The notes below the pieces were generated by a model. That model did not search any database, was not told where the DNA came from, and saw only the letters and a program-made list of their open reading frames with translations. Positions 24,304-34,856 of a stretch of 64,000 nt of DNA are shown here, in pieces (positions within the stretch are counted from its first letter, which is position 1; each line of letters opens with the position of its first letter). A program made the position numbers and the translations under genes. The stretch covers positions 496,001 through 560,000 of the forward strand of contig JAHRBS010000013.1 of NCBI GenBank assembly GCA_024305745.1, written 5' to 3'. Source of the stretch: Polyporus tsugae. Its lineage: Eukaryota > Basidiomycota > Agaricomycetes > Polyporales > Polyporaceae.

Positions 24304-25749
24304 CTAACGTAGTAAAAATGCCAAGTCCCAAGACCCCTTCTCAGGAGAAGGCGTCGGAGACGGAAGGAAGTTGCTATAGTTGGCCCGACGGAGTCCAACA
24401 GGACGCCTGCGCCGCAAGGCGTCCTGCACCACGCCCGCAGGGCTCTGGCCATCGACGTCTAGCCATGCCGCTGCGGGGTCCGACCACGTCTTCGCGACGG
24501 GATCATAGCGTATCCCACAGCCAAGCGATCCCAAATACTAGATACGCGGACAGGAATTCCGCTCAGTAACGACGAAGCAAGCCACCAGTAGCCGGCGCAA
24601 GGAACACGTACCGCGTGGTATATCTCCCAAAGCACATTATGTCGGAACGTTTGTCTATCCCCATGCGCCGCGGACACGCCCCGCAATGCCTTCAGCACGC
24701 GTTCGATGTACGCTCCACTCCACTCGTAATGTCCGTGCCCACGCCGGTGACTCGGAGCCTCAAAGAACTCCAAGCCGTCGACCCGAGTCCCCCACGTGCG
24801 GCGCGAAGGCAGCTTGGGTGCGCTCCGCAGCACATTCCGAAAACAGATGATCCAAGGCGACGACGGATAGCGAGTCTGATCGCGTGGTGGGTACCCTCGC
24901 GCAAAGCGGACAGCACGCTGCATGGCCGCTTTGCGCGAGTCGCTCAGCACTGGCTGGCTTCCACCGAACCCAGGCTGAGCGTCGTGCAGCGCCGCCCTGT
25001 CTAGGGCGGCATTGCACGCAAGCCAGAGCCAGTTCGGGAGACGCGCCTTGGCTTGCTGGAGCCCCCGAGAGCGTCCAACGTACGGGTCGTACGCGGGCGG
25101 GACGGGAGGCGGGCGGGGGAAGGTGAGGTCGTACTTACGACCTGGTCGGTAACTGTACGGAACGGCGAACGAGCTTGTGTCGCCGTGTTTGTCGATGTGG
25201 TGGCCGAGGAGGTGTTTGAGCCTGGGAAAGGAGAAGAGTGAGTTCAAGAAGGGGGAAGGGGTCGCGTGTGTCATGACGGAGCTTGAGAATCATCGACCAG
25301 GTGCTCACCACTTCCAAAAACCACACGGTCCGCCGTAGCGGTCCCACGCTATAGCCTCCACGCTCCTTTCGTTGTAGAGACGGACAGGGTGACCGCCGAT
25401 TGTCCTGTAGTAGTGGCAGCGAAGTAAGCACAGCGGTCAGCGCGACATGAACAAGAAACTTACACTCCTGTCTTGTAACCGAGCTTCTTCAATTCGGATG
25501 GCTTGAGGCGGTATTGTGCTATCGCCTGAGCTCTAGAAATCTGCGACGAGTGAATCGGCGGATGTCTCTCGTTGGAACGCAGCGAAGGCTCACCAGCTGA
25601 TGCTGCGGCATGTCCGAGTCAATCCACCCCGCCGGCACGTCGATCTCCGGCTTCCGCAACCTAGAGCGCATTTTCGAGCTGGTGTACTTGTGTTTGCTCT
25701 GTGCCGTCCTGCGTCGAGTGCGGATAACGATGGTCCTCCAGTGAGGCAT
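24304..25749 (-). CDS. XPA-C-like DNA-binding protein, copy D (intact)
   Basis: Five minus-strand exons encode 390 residues: 25749-25594, 25540-25464, 25404-25309, 25221-24612 and 24537-24304. The N-terminus is basic (MPHWRTIVIRTRRRTAQSKH). The XPA-C-like segment is ISRAQAIAQYRLKPSELKKL followed by VRLYNERSVEAIAWDRYGG. The C-terminal part holds LPNWLWLACNAALD, FRNVLRSAPKLP and HYEWSGAYIERVLKALRGV, matching copies B and C block by block. Exon 2 is 77 bases, the same as in copy C, and the other exons have matching phases. Function is unknown; DNA binding is inferred from the fold resemblance only. Confidence 0.72.
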
Positions 25750-26132
25750 GATGAGAGGGAGTGAAGAGGTGCAGGAACGGATGAGAGAAAAACGGCGCCC
25801 TTATATGCGCGCCGGCACGGGTCCATCTCCGCCTTGGGTCGAATATACCAATTTCTGAGATTTCCGACTTCCGGACAGTGCGCTGAGGCTGCGGCAGTCA
25901 CGGTGTGCATATGAACTCCGAGGTGTCACGCGATGGACGCGTCGCTAATTAAACACGACTGTGGCACTCCGCACGTGAAGCACGGAGTCACTGCACGGAG
26001 GATCTCTCACCTCTGTGACTGAATGTGAGAATCGAGACGTTTGACAGCGTTCAAAGGCGGGAGGTGCTCAACTTAGACAGCCGGAGTATGCAGTAGTGGC
26101 AATACCAGCATGTGTTACACACGACCATAAAT

Positions 26133-26345
26133 TCAGGCCTTGCGCCTGAATTCCGGGTTCATAACCTCGAGGTCAGACGGAGGACCCTCCAGCGCGAACG
26201 TCCTCTCCAGGTTCCGCGCAGCGATCGCGCCGACCCTTCTTCCCTCACTCATCCTGGCCTCTTCCCATGCCATAATACCCGCCTCGCGCTCCTCCATGCT
26301 CTTCCCTCCAGAGACCTCGATGACTACAGCATCACCACTGATCTT
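26133..26345 (-). pseudogene. Orphan C-terminal exon, unknown family
   Basis: From an acceptor at 26346-26347 an open frame of 70 codons runs to TGA at 26135-26133. Its composition looks protein-like: SMEEREAGIMAWEEARM, GRRVGAIAARNLERTFALEG, PPSDLEVMNPEFRRKA. I could not extend it upstream into a full gene, because the next 600 bases on the minus strand have stops in all frames and no clear exon. It is probably the remaining end of a deleted gene. I do not recognise the family. Confidence 0.4.
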
Positions 26346-27379
26346 CTGAGCTTCTACGCACTTTGCGCCGATGCGGGATTATCGACTCCCAGCCTAAGTT
26401 AGAGCGTACGGACTGGGATGGCGCGATGAGCGACGTCGACTCGGACAGCGTGGCCTTCCTCGCCTTCAGACTTTCACCAGCCCCGAACTCGATACTATGT
26501 CGGGATCTAGAAATCGGGGCGCAGCATTCTTCTCTTTAAGCCAAAGGAAGGGGAGGCTAAGCAAGCAAGAGGAGTAAGGAGAGGCGAGGATGATCGGGTT
26601 TAAACCTTGGTTAGACAAGGTAAATCACCGGCGTGCTAGTGCCCCGCTGTGGCACTCGCCAGCCGGCCGCGCCCGGCCTGGTGCGTTTTGTCCGTGCACC
26701 CGCTGGCGCACCTCCCTCTCCTGAGCGGAGACTCGGAGAAACGCGTAGCCTGGCTTATGCAGCGGCGTCGGGGACCGCGTCCCCCTATCACACCTTTGCT
26801 CGCCGCCGCCAGGTAAGCACGCTCGCCCTCTGGGACCGCGTCCCGACCTGGGACTCGGTATCAAGTTTCACAGCTTGCTGTTAGCGTACTTGCTCGCGCA
26901 CCACGTTGATACTCACCGTGTCCCACAGTCGAACAGAGCGAGAGCCATAGGTGATTTACGAGGTCAAACAGTGGTGAGGGAGCGCAAGATCTGCGAGGGC
27001 CGATCGATCGGCGATGGTAGGTGATAGGTCCGGCAACTTGATGAATGCCGAGGCAGTGGTTCAACCTGACCTTTATTGGACATACACCTTAGGCTATAGC
27101 GCACTATGTAGTGGTTTGGCACATGTATGGCTGACTGGATGGCGCGGCATTGTATCCGTATACGTGTCTGGCATTCGTTGTCCAAGTGATACTCCTTCCT
27201 TGCCCCATCCCAATCGAACGCGCCGGTCACACTCATCCATTCGGCCAAGGTAAATATTTGTGGACTCCTGCCTGCGTTACACAAAGCATTTCAGAGCGAA
27301 ACTGGACTACAGCGGGAGCATGACGACGACTATCCTACAGATCACGGGCCCGAGGGGAGAACACATCGGAGTCCGCCTC
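26346..27379. other. Intergenic, 1.0 kb
   Basis: No convincing gene. A near-exact direct repeat of GGGACCGCGTCCC-type words occurs near 26770 and 26838. Confidence 0.45.
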
Positions 27380-27958
27380 TTAAGCAATGGCGATGCGCTT
27401 CGGAGCCTGCGCCTCGGTCTGGCGCGGGTACGTAACGGTGAGCACCCCGTCTTCCATCGCTGCCTTGATCTCCTCATGCTGGAAAGTGAGACACGATCAG
27501 TACCCACATCCGGGACGGTGTCGCCACGCATTGACATACTTACCTTGATGCCCTCGGGGACAGGGAGCGAGCGCGAGAAGCGGCCGAAGCGGCGCTCGCG
27601 CACGACGTAGCCGTTCTCGTCGTGGTCGGACTCGAACTTGGACTCGCCCGAGATGGTCAGGACGTTGTTGTGCACATCGATGTTCACGTTCTCCTTGTTG
27701 ACACCGGGCAGCTCGAACGTCGCGGTGACGAGGTTCTTGTCCTTGTCCTCGTGAATATCGACCCTATGGGTGGTGGTAAGCATTATAAACTCTAGCTGAG
27801 ATGAGAGGGAAGCGTGCGTACCTTGGGAGGAGAACGCGGGGCACGGCGCCGTTGCCCGCCTGGTGCTGGACTTGAGAGCGACGGGCGAATGCCTCGTCGA
27901 AGAGGCGGTCGAACTCCGAAAAGAAAGGCTCGTTGCTTAAGACGTTGAACAGAGACAT
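27380..27958 (-). CDS. Small heat shock protein, HSP20 family (copy 1)
   Basis: Three exons on the minus strand encode 151 residues: 27958-27822, 27763-27544 and 27478-27380. The N-terminal arm (MSLFNVLSNEPFFSEFDRLF) precedes an alpha-crystallin domain at about 46-135: VDIHEDKDKNLVTATFELPG, the beta strands around NVLTISGE, RRFGRFSRSLPVP, and the conserved DGVLTVTYP. The tail ends APKRIAIA, which holds the I-x-I motif used for oligomer assembly. It is an ATP-independent chaperone of the cytosol that holds unfolding proteins. It lies head to head with a second HSP20 gene 750 bases away. Exon 2 (220 bases) and exon 3 (99 bases) have the same lengths in both. Confidence 0.95.
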
Positions 27959-28060
27959 GGGGGAGTAGCTAATAGCTGTGGAGATGGTCGACGAGTGGTG
28001 GGAGAGGCGTGTTGTGAGTGTTGAGGCCTTGAGGGAGGAAACGAGGACGACTTTGCCTGC

Positions 28061-28068
28061 TTTTATAG
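28061..28068 (-). promoter_or_regulatory. TATA box of HSP20 copy 1
   Basis: CTATAAAA on the minus strand, about 100 bases before the start codon. An inverted word CTGGAAAGTTTCCAG lies just upstream at 28097-28111. It resembles a heat-shock element, but the GAA and TTC words are one base too far apart. Confidence 0.5.
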
Positions 28069-28604
28069 CCACAGGGCCCTAGGAAGATGCGCGTGTCTGG
28101 AAAGTTTCCAGCTCAATGACCACAACATCCGGAAAGTACCAGTACCAGCACAAATACAGAGCGAGGATCCTCATGACCATAGGCTGAGTTTGCGAGAACA
28201 ATCGAGAACAAGCGCCCGCAAGTGTGTTGGAAGTGGGCCAAATAGATGTCAATATCGGTAACTTCCGACGCCTATGGCGTGGGTTACATAACGTTTAACG
28301 TTGTGCTCCTTTTTCTATGACTTCTCCATTCAGGGATGTCAGTGTTCGACTCGATGACTACGGCGACGAGGTGGATCCCGGGTCTCGAATACAACCCGCA
28401 ATCCTCCACGCTAAATCGCTGTAAGTGGCGGAGCTGACGTGCCATACTGCTGGAGTCGACCCCTTCGGCTTTCTAGAGCTTTCTATCTCGCCGTCCTGCC
28501 GTACTAGGATTGACTCTCGCCCCTATGACTTCATGGCCTCCGTCACCTTACAAGTGTCTGATGCTCATGCTGCGTGCACGACCCACCTCGACCAATCCTC
28601 CACG

Positions 28605-28618
28605 TTCTCGAACATTTC
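28605..28618 (+). promoter_or_regulatory. Heat-shock-element-like site before HSP20 copy 2
   Basis: TTCTCGAA gives one correctly spaced TTC-GAA pair, followed by a TTC one base late (28616-28618). A TATA-like word (CATATAAC) follows near 28630, and the ATG is at 28710. The arrangement suits heat induction by HSF. Confidence 0.45.
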
Positions 28619-28709
28619 GCGTCTGAGAGGACATATAACTGGACGCCCCTGCCCTGGCCCCGCCCCCGCATTCCTCGCACAAACTATCACTTACGCTAAC
28701 CAACCTAAC

Positions 28710-29414
28710 ATGTCCCTCACCACCTTCTTCAACGAGCCATTCTATACCCTCTCCGACTTCGACCGGCTCTTCGACGAGGCGTTCAACGCCCGCGCGCCGG
28801 TCGTTCCCCGCTCCCAGATGGAGAACGTCGCCGCCAGGCCCATGCGTCCGAAGTACGTCTCACCTTCACCTTCCTTCCCCCCTCTTCCCCCTCATATCCC
28901 CTCTCCGTCTCCCCCCCCACCCCGCCCCCCCTCATATCCCCTCTCCGTCTCCCCCCCCACCCCGCCCCCCTTCATCCCCGTCCCTTCGGCGTGCAGTGCT
29001 GACGCAGCGGGTGTGCACGCAGGATGGACCTGCACGAGGACAAGGACAAGAACCTCGTGACGGCGCAGTTCGAGCTCCCGGGGCTCACCAAGGAGAACGT
29101 CAACATCGACCTCCGCGACAACGTGCTCACCGTCTCGGGCGAGTGCGCCATGTCCAGCGAGCACGACGAGCGCGGCTACGCCATCCGCGAGCGCCGCTTC
29201 GGCAAGTTCTCCCGCTCGCTCCCCGTCCCCCAGGGCATCAAGGTGCGTCGCGTTCCGTCCATTCGAGCAAGTTGTTGTCCGTGTGCTTGTGCTGACGTGG
29301 GGGGCGCGTTTGTAGCCCCAGGACGTCCAGGCCAACATGAACCACGGCGTCTTGACCGTCACTTTCCCGAGGTCGACGCCTGAGCAGGCGCCCAAGAAGA
29401 TCACCATCGCTTGA
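28710..29414 (+). CDS. Small heat shock protein, HSP20 family (copy 2)
   Basis: Three exons encode 153 residues: 28710-28852, 29023-29242 and 29316-29414. The alpha-crystallin domain begins MDLHEDKDKNLVTAQFELPG and includes NVLTVSGE, RRFGKFSRSLPVP and HGVLTVTFP. The tail PKKITIA carries the I-x-I assembly motif. It is a cytosolic holdase chaperone, paralogous to the minus-strand gene at 27380-27958. Exon 2 and exon 3 lengths are identical in both, so they descend from a duplication. The first intron is unusually long (170 bases) because of a 40-bp tandem duplication. Confidence 0.95.
28891..28970. repeat. 40-bp tandem duplication in an HSP20 intron
   Basis: Two identical 40-base units (28891-28930 and 28931-28970), pyrimidine-rich with poly-C runs. 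They sit just before the acceptor and lengthen the polypyrimidine region. Confidence 0.9.
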
Positions 29415-30041
29415 GCTCTCGCCGTGCTCGAGCGTGATCGTCGAGGTGTTGTAAGATAAGGTCGTGCCAGTGCTCGCTGTGTCCCTGTAACATAGTGCCC
29501 GTTATGTGTGATATGTTCGCTGTGTCAAATAGCGCAATTTAGTTGCATCTGTTTTTTGAAATGCGGACCCCGCGCGCTGATGTTCAGGACGTTATGCAAC
29601 GGCTGCAGCGAGAACGTGTTTCGTGGGATTTGGACGACTATTGCGCAACCTTAAATATCCAAATGCTGGGTTGTTCTGGAGGCAGACCCCCTAGTGCAAC
29701 GATCCGTCAACTTGGAACAGCCTCCACGCGCTTTCCAAGGACCTATCCACTCGAACATGCTCGGGCCACCAGGGCTAGTACATTGTGTGCCGAAAGCGAA
29801 TTAGAACGCCACGACTCAGCACCGCCTGGAAACGGAACCGCAAAACCCCCCACTCCCGACCACAAATTCTCCGAGGCGCTCACTATGCGCCCGTAAGTTC
29901 GTGAAAACCAGGAAGTAATGTTGGGGTCCCACGAAGATACCTCAGATCTTCGTGGGGAATTCGTGATACATATATCCTCGTGGTGAACTTCGTGATGTGT
30001 GTAGCATGCTGGTAGCACGATTTATCCTCTGGGTGTCACGA
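29415..30041. other. Spacer with TTCGTG words next to the TIR transposon
   Basis: The first 130 bases are the 3' region of HSP20 copy 2. An open stretch at 29543-29896 has no recognisable protein. From 29895 on, TTCGTG and its complement CACGAA occur six times up to the transposon edge. Confidence 0.5.
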
Positions 30042-30048
30042 ATTCATT

Positions 30049-30089
30049 CCCAGTGAGAACCCACCCGATTAACCTAGGTTTGGGGCGTT
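30049..30089 (+). repeat. Left terminal inverted repeat, 41 bp
   Basis: Perfect inverted copy of 31633-31673; starts CCCAGTGAGAACCCACCC and ends GGGGCGTT. Confidence 0.95.
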
Positions 30090-31632
30090 TGAACTCGTTT
30101 CATTACGTTAACTACGAGATGAATCGAAAAACGGGACTCTGGACGAGATTTCGCGAATTGCGCCGTTTGAATACGATTCGCTAAACAAAATTACTAGTAT
30201 TACATCGATTAAAACCGTTTCGTTACGTTACAGGCAGTATCTAGCGCGTTTCCCACTACTCTCCCCTGCGCCCACTGCCGCTCCCCCCACCACGCCCACT
30301 GCACGTCCTCAGGCACCTACCCAGCCCACTGCGCGAACTGCGCGAGCCCGCCCGAGAAGCGCCTCCCAGAAGCAGGTGAACCGTGTGCAGAACACTGGCC
30401 AGGACACAAGCGTCCTGGCGGCGCGAGCGCCGGCGCGCAGCGACCACATCCTTGACATCGCGGAAGAACACGGCATTATGTTCGCGCGCGTGCATCAATG
30501 GCCGGACCCAGTCGCATGCGAGGTGGCGCAAGCCGAGGACGGCGCCGAGAGGAGGGGAAAGGGCGAGCGGCAGGCGGGCTTGTTTTACGGGGACGTACTG
30601 GTAGCGAGAGCGAGTCGAATCGGAAGGCGGCCAGAGGGGCGGAGGGAGGGGAGGACCTTGCAGATGACTGTGTGCTCGCCGCGTGCCTACAACCAAAGTA
30701 TGAGAACAGGATGCATGGTGATAGATGCACTTACCGTGTTCGCGCTCGTCGCTAGAAACATGAATAAACTATCCCGCACCAAACAATGCCTTGTCGCCTC
30801 ATGGCAAACCGGAACAAGCGCGTCGCACACGCTTAGGGAGAGGACTTTCAAAATCGGGGCGACTCTGAACTCACCTCATAAGTCCATTGAAGATGGACGC
30901 AACATCGCAAACCTACCTCTATGATTCATCAAATGAGAGAATGTACCTCAAGTTCGGGATATGCAGGTGCCGCATTGCATGCACGGCATTTGATGGCAAG
31001 CGGGATGGAAACTCACCTGGGAGAGCCAAAGACCTCGAAACATTGTAGCCTAGGATAGCACTCCATAGATATAACTCACCTTGTGCGCGAGCTCACATGG
31101 ACTGGCCCAACCATTGCTCCTCCCCGTCCGACGTCTCCCCTGAAGGCTCCCCAAGGTCCTCGATGTGACTTGATACGTCCTCTTGACATGACCTGGTGAG
31201 GTATGGTTGCCAGATAGCGAGGTTGGGCCAGCAAGTAGCGAGTGCAGCGATGATGGCGGAGAGAGGGGAGGATGAAGAGCGACGAAGAGCACGGCGGCGA
31301 CAACTTGTCCAATGACGTCCTGCAAGAGGACCGTCCTCTCGAAGGACGTCATCGGACTCGTGATTGGGAAGCGTTGCGACATTCCCACAGTCTTGCGAAA
31401 GAAAGAGAAGGACAGAAGTAGGGCGCTAACTGGTCTTAAGACTTAAGGGCAGCGAAGGGAGTTGGAAACAAAGGGAACGCAAGCGCGTGCTTTTGGGACA
31501 AGCTAAGTGGACTGACATCAAGCGACTTACAGACAAAACTAAGCTCTAATTGGGCGCTTGTATAGCCCAAAAGTCAGTCCCGCGACAGTCCAAACGAATT
31601 TATTCGGGACGAAACCCATCCATACGGTACTT

Positions 31633-31673
31633 AACGCCCCAAACCTAGGTTAATCGGGTGGGTTCTCACTGGG
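31633..31673 (-). repeat. Right terminal inverted repeat, 41 bp
   Basis: Perfect inverted copy of 30049-30089; followed directly by the ATTCATT target duplication. Confidence 0.95.
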
Positions 31674-31680
31674 ATTCATT

Positions 31681-33221
31681 CTTGAGAGGGTCGGTGGGTC
31701 GGTGCCAAATATGGAGCATCGTGTCTGCCCTAAACACGACGGTGGCTCGCTCTTTTGCCCATCAATGCAAACTTCTTCACTGAGGTCGCTCCTGTGTGGC
31801 CTGTCCTGTTGCTGTTGCTCACTGGCTTTCCTGGGCTTCCCTTATCTGTCTTGTCTCGAGCTTATTGAGTCTGGGCTGGTACCGGGCCTACGTCTATGTT
31901 CAGCGGCTGAGGCTTCCGTGGCTGCCTCCGGTCAACTCTGGTGCTTGATCTTGTGCTTTCTTGTGCTCTGGTCCTAGCAACTGGCTTACATGTCGCCTCT
32001 GGGCCATGGTCTTGCTTATATCCTAGTACACATGGGCCCCCATACCCATTTAGGAGCTGGTTTCGAGGTATGTACTCGCAGCTGGACTACATCCAGTGGC
32101 TGACCATTGTTGCTGCAGGCGACAAACAGTCACGCCTCCTGACCTCCCAGGTATGGAGGCGTGAGAGATGAGATTGCCTAGGGTCAGGTTGGAGGAGATA
32201 GCCAGTGCAGGGATGCAAAGTAAGTACCTCGCCAACTCCTGAGGGTCATCTCGCGCACATGCTTCCGTGTGATCACGAAGGTCCCTCACTCACGCTGCGT
32301 ATACCCCATCCTCATGACAGATTCACTGCCACATCTGCAACTTCTCCGGCGGCCGCGCGTGCAAGACGATAGGGTGAGCGTAACCCCCTCCTTTGTCTTT
32401 CATCTGCACTGGCTGACATGCACGGCGTCCACAGATGTTGCAGGTAAGTCTGCCCCACCTCCACCCTGCATGCAGCCTTTGTTTCGAGGTATCAGCGAGG
32501 GTGATTGGAGGGGTCGGATGGATTTGGGTTGCACTATATGTGGTAAATGTCATTTCGCGACGGGGAGTGGTAAAGCATAGGCCGCCTGTAGTATTACATC
32601 ACATTGTATCTATGCGAGGCTCCCTTCTCCTGAAGGGTATATATAGCTTTATCTACTTTTTTACGCACTGAATCCACCGGGCAATGCTGTATCGGGCAAG
32701 CCGCGCACGGGAATGCAAATGTATCTTCGGGGTCATAACGAAGTAAATGCATGGAATCATGAAGAACCTGTTCAGCCACCCGGCCTGACAACTTCGTGAT
32801 GGTGGACAAAAACCTACTGATTTTCACGAAGTTTTTCATGAAGTTAACAATGCACCGATCTTCGTGGCGCCACAACATCAATTCGTGAAGCCCCCGAAGA
32901 CAATTTGTGAAATCCCCGAAGATGGTTCGTGGTCAACTTCATGAACATCACAAAGTTCCAGGCTCTCAGTAGCGCTGCCAGTGGGTCTGTGAACCAACGA
33001 ACACCCGGCGCGGATGCAGGGAACTCATCGAGAGCAACGTCATCGCAGAGGCGCAGGGCTGCTTGCTCGCATCCACTGGCAACACGTAATCCCCAAAAAC
33101 ACATCCGTTACCGCCGTCGCTGCCTGCTTGGCACACAGGAGGGCGACATGCCGCACTTTCGCCCACACTGTTCTTCGCCTTGTGCTACCTCCTCGACGCA
33201 AGGAAGACACCTCGGCCTCGC
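31681..33221. other. 1.5 kb without a supported gene; TTCGTG/CACGAA array at its end
   Basis: Short open stretches on both strands lack family signals. One reads HCHICNFSGGRACKT near 32330 and could be part of a zinc-binding exon, but I could not build a gene around it. Between 32750 and 32965 the words TTCGTG, CACGAA and CATGAAG recur about eight times in both orientations, matching the array left of the TIR transposon at 29895-30040. Confidence 0.45.
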
Positions 33222-33641
33222 CTAGAGCTTCAGATCAGGTACATCATGTGGAGCCGAGCCGACGCCACTGGCTGGGATGGCGGGGATACAGCCCTGCTGC
33301 TCGTCGGTGAGGGTTTTGACTAAATCGGCGTGCATGGCCTTGACCGAGCGAATGACGGCGAGGAAGCCCGACGTCAAAACCGCACAGAGAAGGAGAGCTA
33401 CCGGTCGACCCGGGTCCGCCGTAGTCCAATTGGTGAGCAAGAACGTGGACATACCTAATGCCGAAGCCAACTTGGAATATAGGGCGAGGTCGTCGCGTCG
33501 GATGTGGTAGACGACTTGCTTGGTCCCGTTCTCACTGTGACCCCGTCTCGTTCCTCGTAATGACCCTATTGTCGATCGAGCTGCGATTTGGCACTTGGGC
33601 CGTGGTACGTTGAACATGTTGAATTTATATGTTCTGGACAA
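33222..33641 (-). CDS. Unrecognised ORF with two possible membrane helices
   Basis: A 139-codon open frame ends in a stop at 33224-33222. It holds RRDDLALYSKLASALGMSTF and the hydrophobic run PVALLLCAVLTSGFLAVI, so it may be the C-terminal part of a membrane protein. No start with good context and no upstream exon could be fixed. It lies just downstream of a decayed XPA-C-like copy. I do not recognise the family; it may be a remnant. Confidence 0.3.
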   Translation of the reverse strand: MSRTYKFNMFNVPRPKCQIAARSTIGSLRGTRRGHSENGTKQVVYHIRRDDLALYSKLASALGMSTFLLTNWTTADPGRPVALLLCAVLTSGFLAVIRSVKAMHADLVKTLTDEQQGCIPAIPASGVGSAPHDVPDLKL

Positions 33642-33724
33642 GGTAGCAAGGTAGTCTATTTAGGACCACTTAGACTTGAGGATCGAGATGAAAGGACTTA
33701 CCAGTGAGGTAGCTGCGGAACACT

Positions 33725-34325
33725 TCCTGAAGCATGTTTTCCACGACAGCTCGGGTCCAGGTCATGGCCGACAAGCCGGCCGACCCAGGGTGTCTAAATC
33801 CATTCACGTCAGCGCACCGGCCAGTGATCGTGGCCCAAATCAGGGAGCCAGTACAGCAGTGGCTCCACGTACCCAACAGCAAGTTCTTCAGGAGCCCACG
33901 TTGCACAGCGAGCATCACACACAGCTTGTCAACACTGGGCGAAAGACGAAGAGGTTCCAAGGGTCGCAAGGGGTCCATTGGGCGACATCCGAAAACCACA
34001 TCGCTCAGTTTGTCCCACATTCCGCCTTCCTCCGAGCGACGCAGCAGTCGCCACCGAGCTCAAACAAAGCTTGGATTCTAACGGTGAGAGCGTGCTGCGC
34101 CGGGGACTGTGTGTGTGGCATGCCTCTCGTGCACTGTGTGGACGCTGAATCAAGAGAAACACATTCGCACACTCACTATGGAGCGAAGAGAACTAATCAA
34201 AGGTATATGTACTCACTAGGCGTCGAGACCCTCTGGCTCGCCCTGGTCGCTCCACGTTCTTCGTTCGACGTCCCGTTCTGTGTAGATGGACATGTCGTAC
34301 CCTCACGTGGAAGCCTCGATGCTGC
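33725..34325 (-). pseudogene. XPA-C-like protein, decayed copy E
   Basis: On the minus strand YDMSIYTERDVERRTWSDQG near 34300-34230 matches the SHDMFLYKEREVERRAWERHG segment of copy B. It is followed by a degenerate WDKLSD...SPSVDKL block that corresponds to WDELSP...SPSVDRV of copy B. Further on, the nucleotides of the last exon of copy B (around 20985-21050) can be followed in a shifted frame. The blocks between have been lost and the frame changes more than once, so this is a relic. Confidence 0.6.
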
Positions 34326-34856
34326 ACCACATTACATTGGAGCGCGATCACGATAGGAAGCAGTAGCACAAAAACACGAACCTTGTCTTGGCGATGGCAA
34401 GCCCGTCAAGGATCTGTAGCGTTACACGGTATTGCTGCAACGCCAGTGTCTTGTCAACCTGCGGAACGCACAGTTCGTACTATTATCTCTTGATATCATG
34501 TGGCAGGTAACCTCACCGACACACGAAGCGTGGTGGCCGGCCCCTCGCCCGAGTTGGCTACAACGGCCGGCAAAGCAGCTTCTTCACGAGTGCTTTGATG
34601 TGTGTGAGCAATAGCGATTTGATGTGGTTAAGAGGGCCCAGTGATCAAGGGAAGGATGATGGAATGGGTTCAGTGCGGCGACGGAGGACAAGGACATGGC
34701 GGTCAAGAGGGAAGCTACAATGCTGATTGACTGTCGGGCGTCTCGGCTGCCCCGCCCGCCCGGCGCCTGAGCGGGGCGCCATCTCTGCAGCAGTCTCTCC
34801 CAACCGACTCATCAGACTCAGAGGCAGCGATGCGACTCACGCATGACACTTCGCGC

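Larger units (their letters stand above)
30049..31673. mobile_element. Terminal-inverted-repeat DNA transposon, 1,625 bp, non-autonomous
   Basis: Bases 30049-30089 and 31633-31673 are perfect inverted copies of each other (41 of 41). They begin CCCAGTGAGAACCC on the outside. Immediately outside, ATTCATT is present on both sides (30042-30048 and 31674-31680), a 7-bp target duplication. No transposase is visible inside; the internal open frames do not match any family I know and may be captured host sequence. A 15-base word CGTTTCATTACGTTA (30096-30110) recurs with one change at 30216-30230. The superfamily is unclear: the target size is near that of hAT or P elements, but the ends do not fit the hAT consensus well. 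Identical repeats suggest a recent insertion. Confidence 0.9.

Noticed and set aside
28097..28111. CTGGAAAGTTTCCAG as a canonical heat-shock element
   Set aside because: GAA and TTC are separated by three bases instead of two, so the phasing is wrong.
30256..31388. Open frames inside the TIR transposon as a possible transposase
   Set aside because: None carries a DDE-type or zinc-finger pattern; they are short and arginine/proline rich.
32269..32580. A CHIC...C-like zinc motif (HCHICNFSGGRACKT)
   Set aside because: It sits in an isolated short frame and no gene could be built around it.
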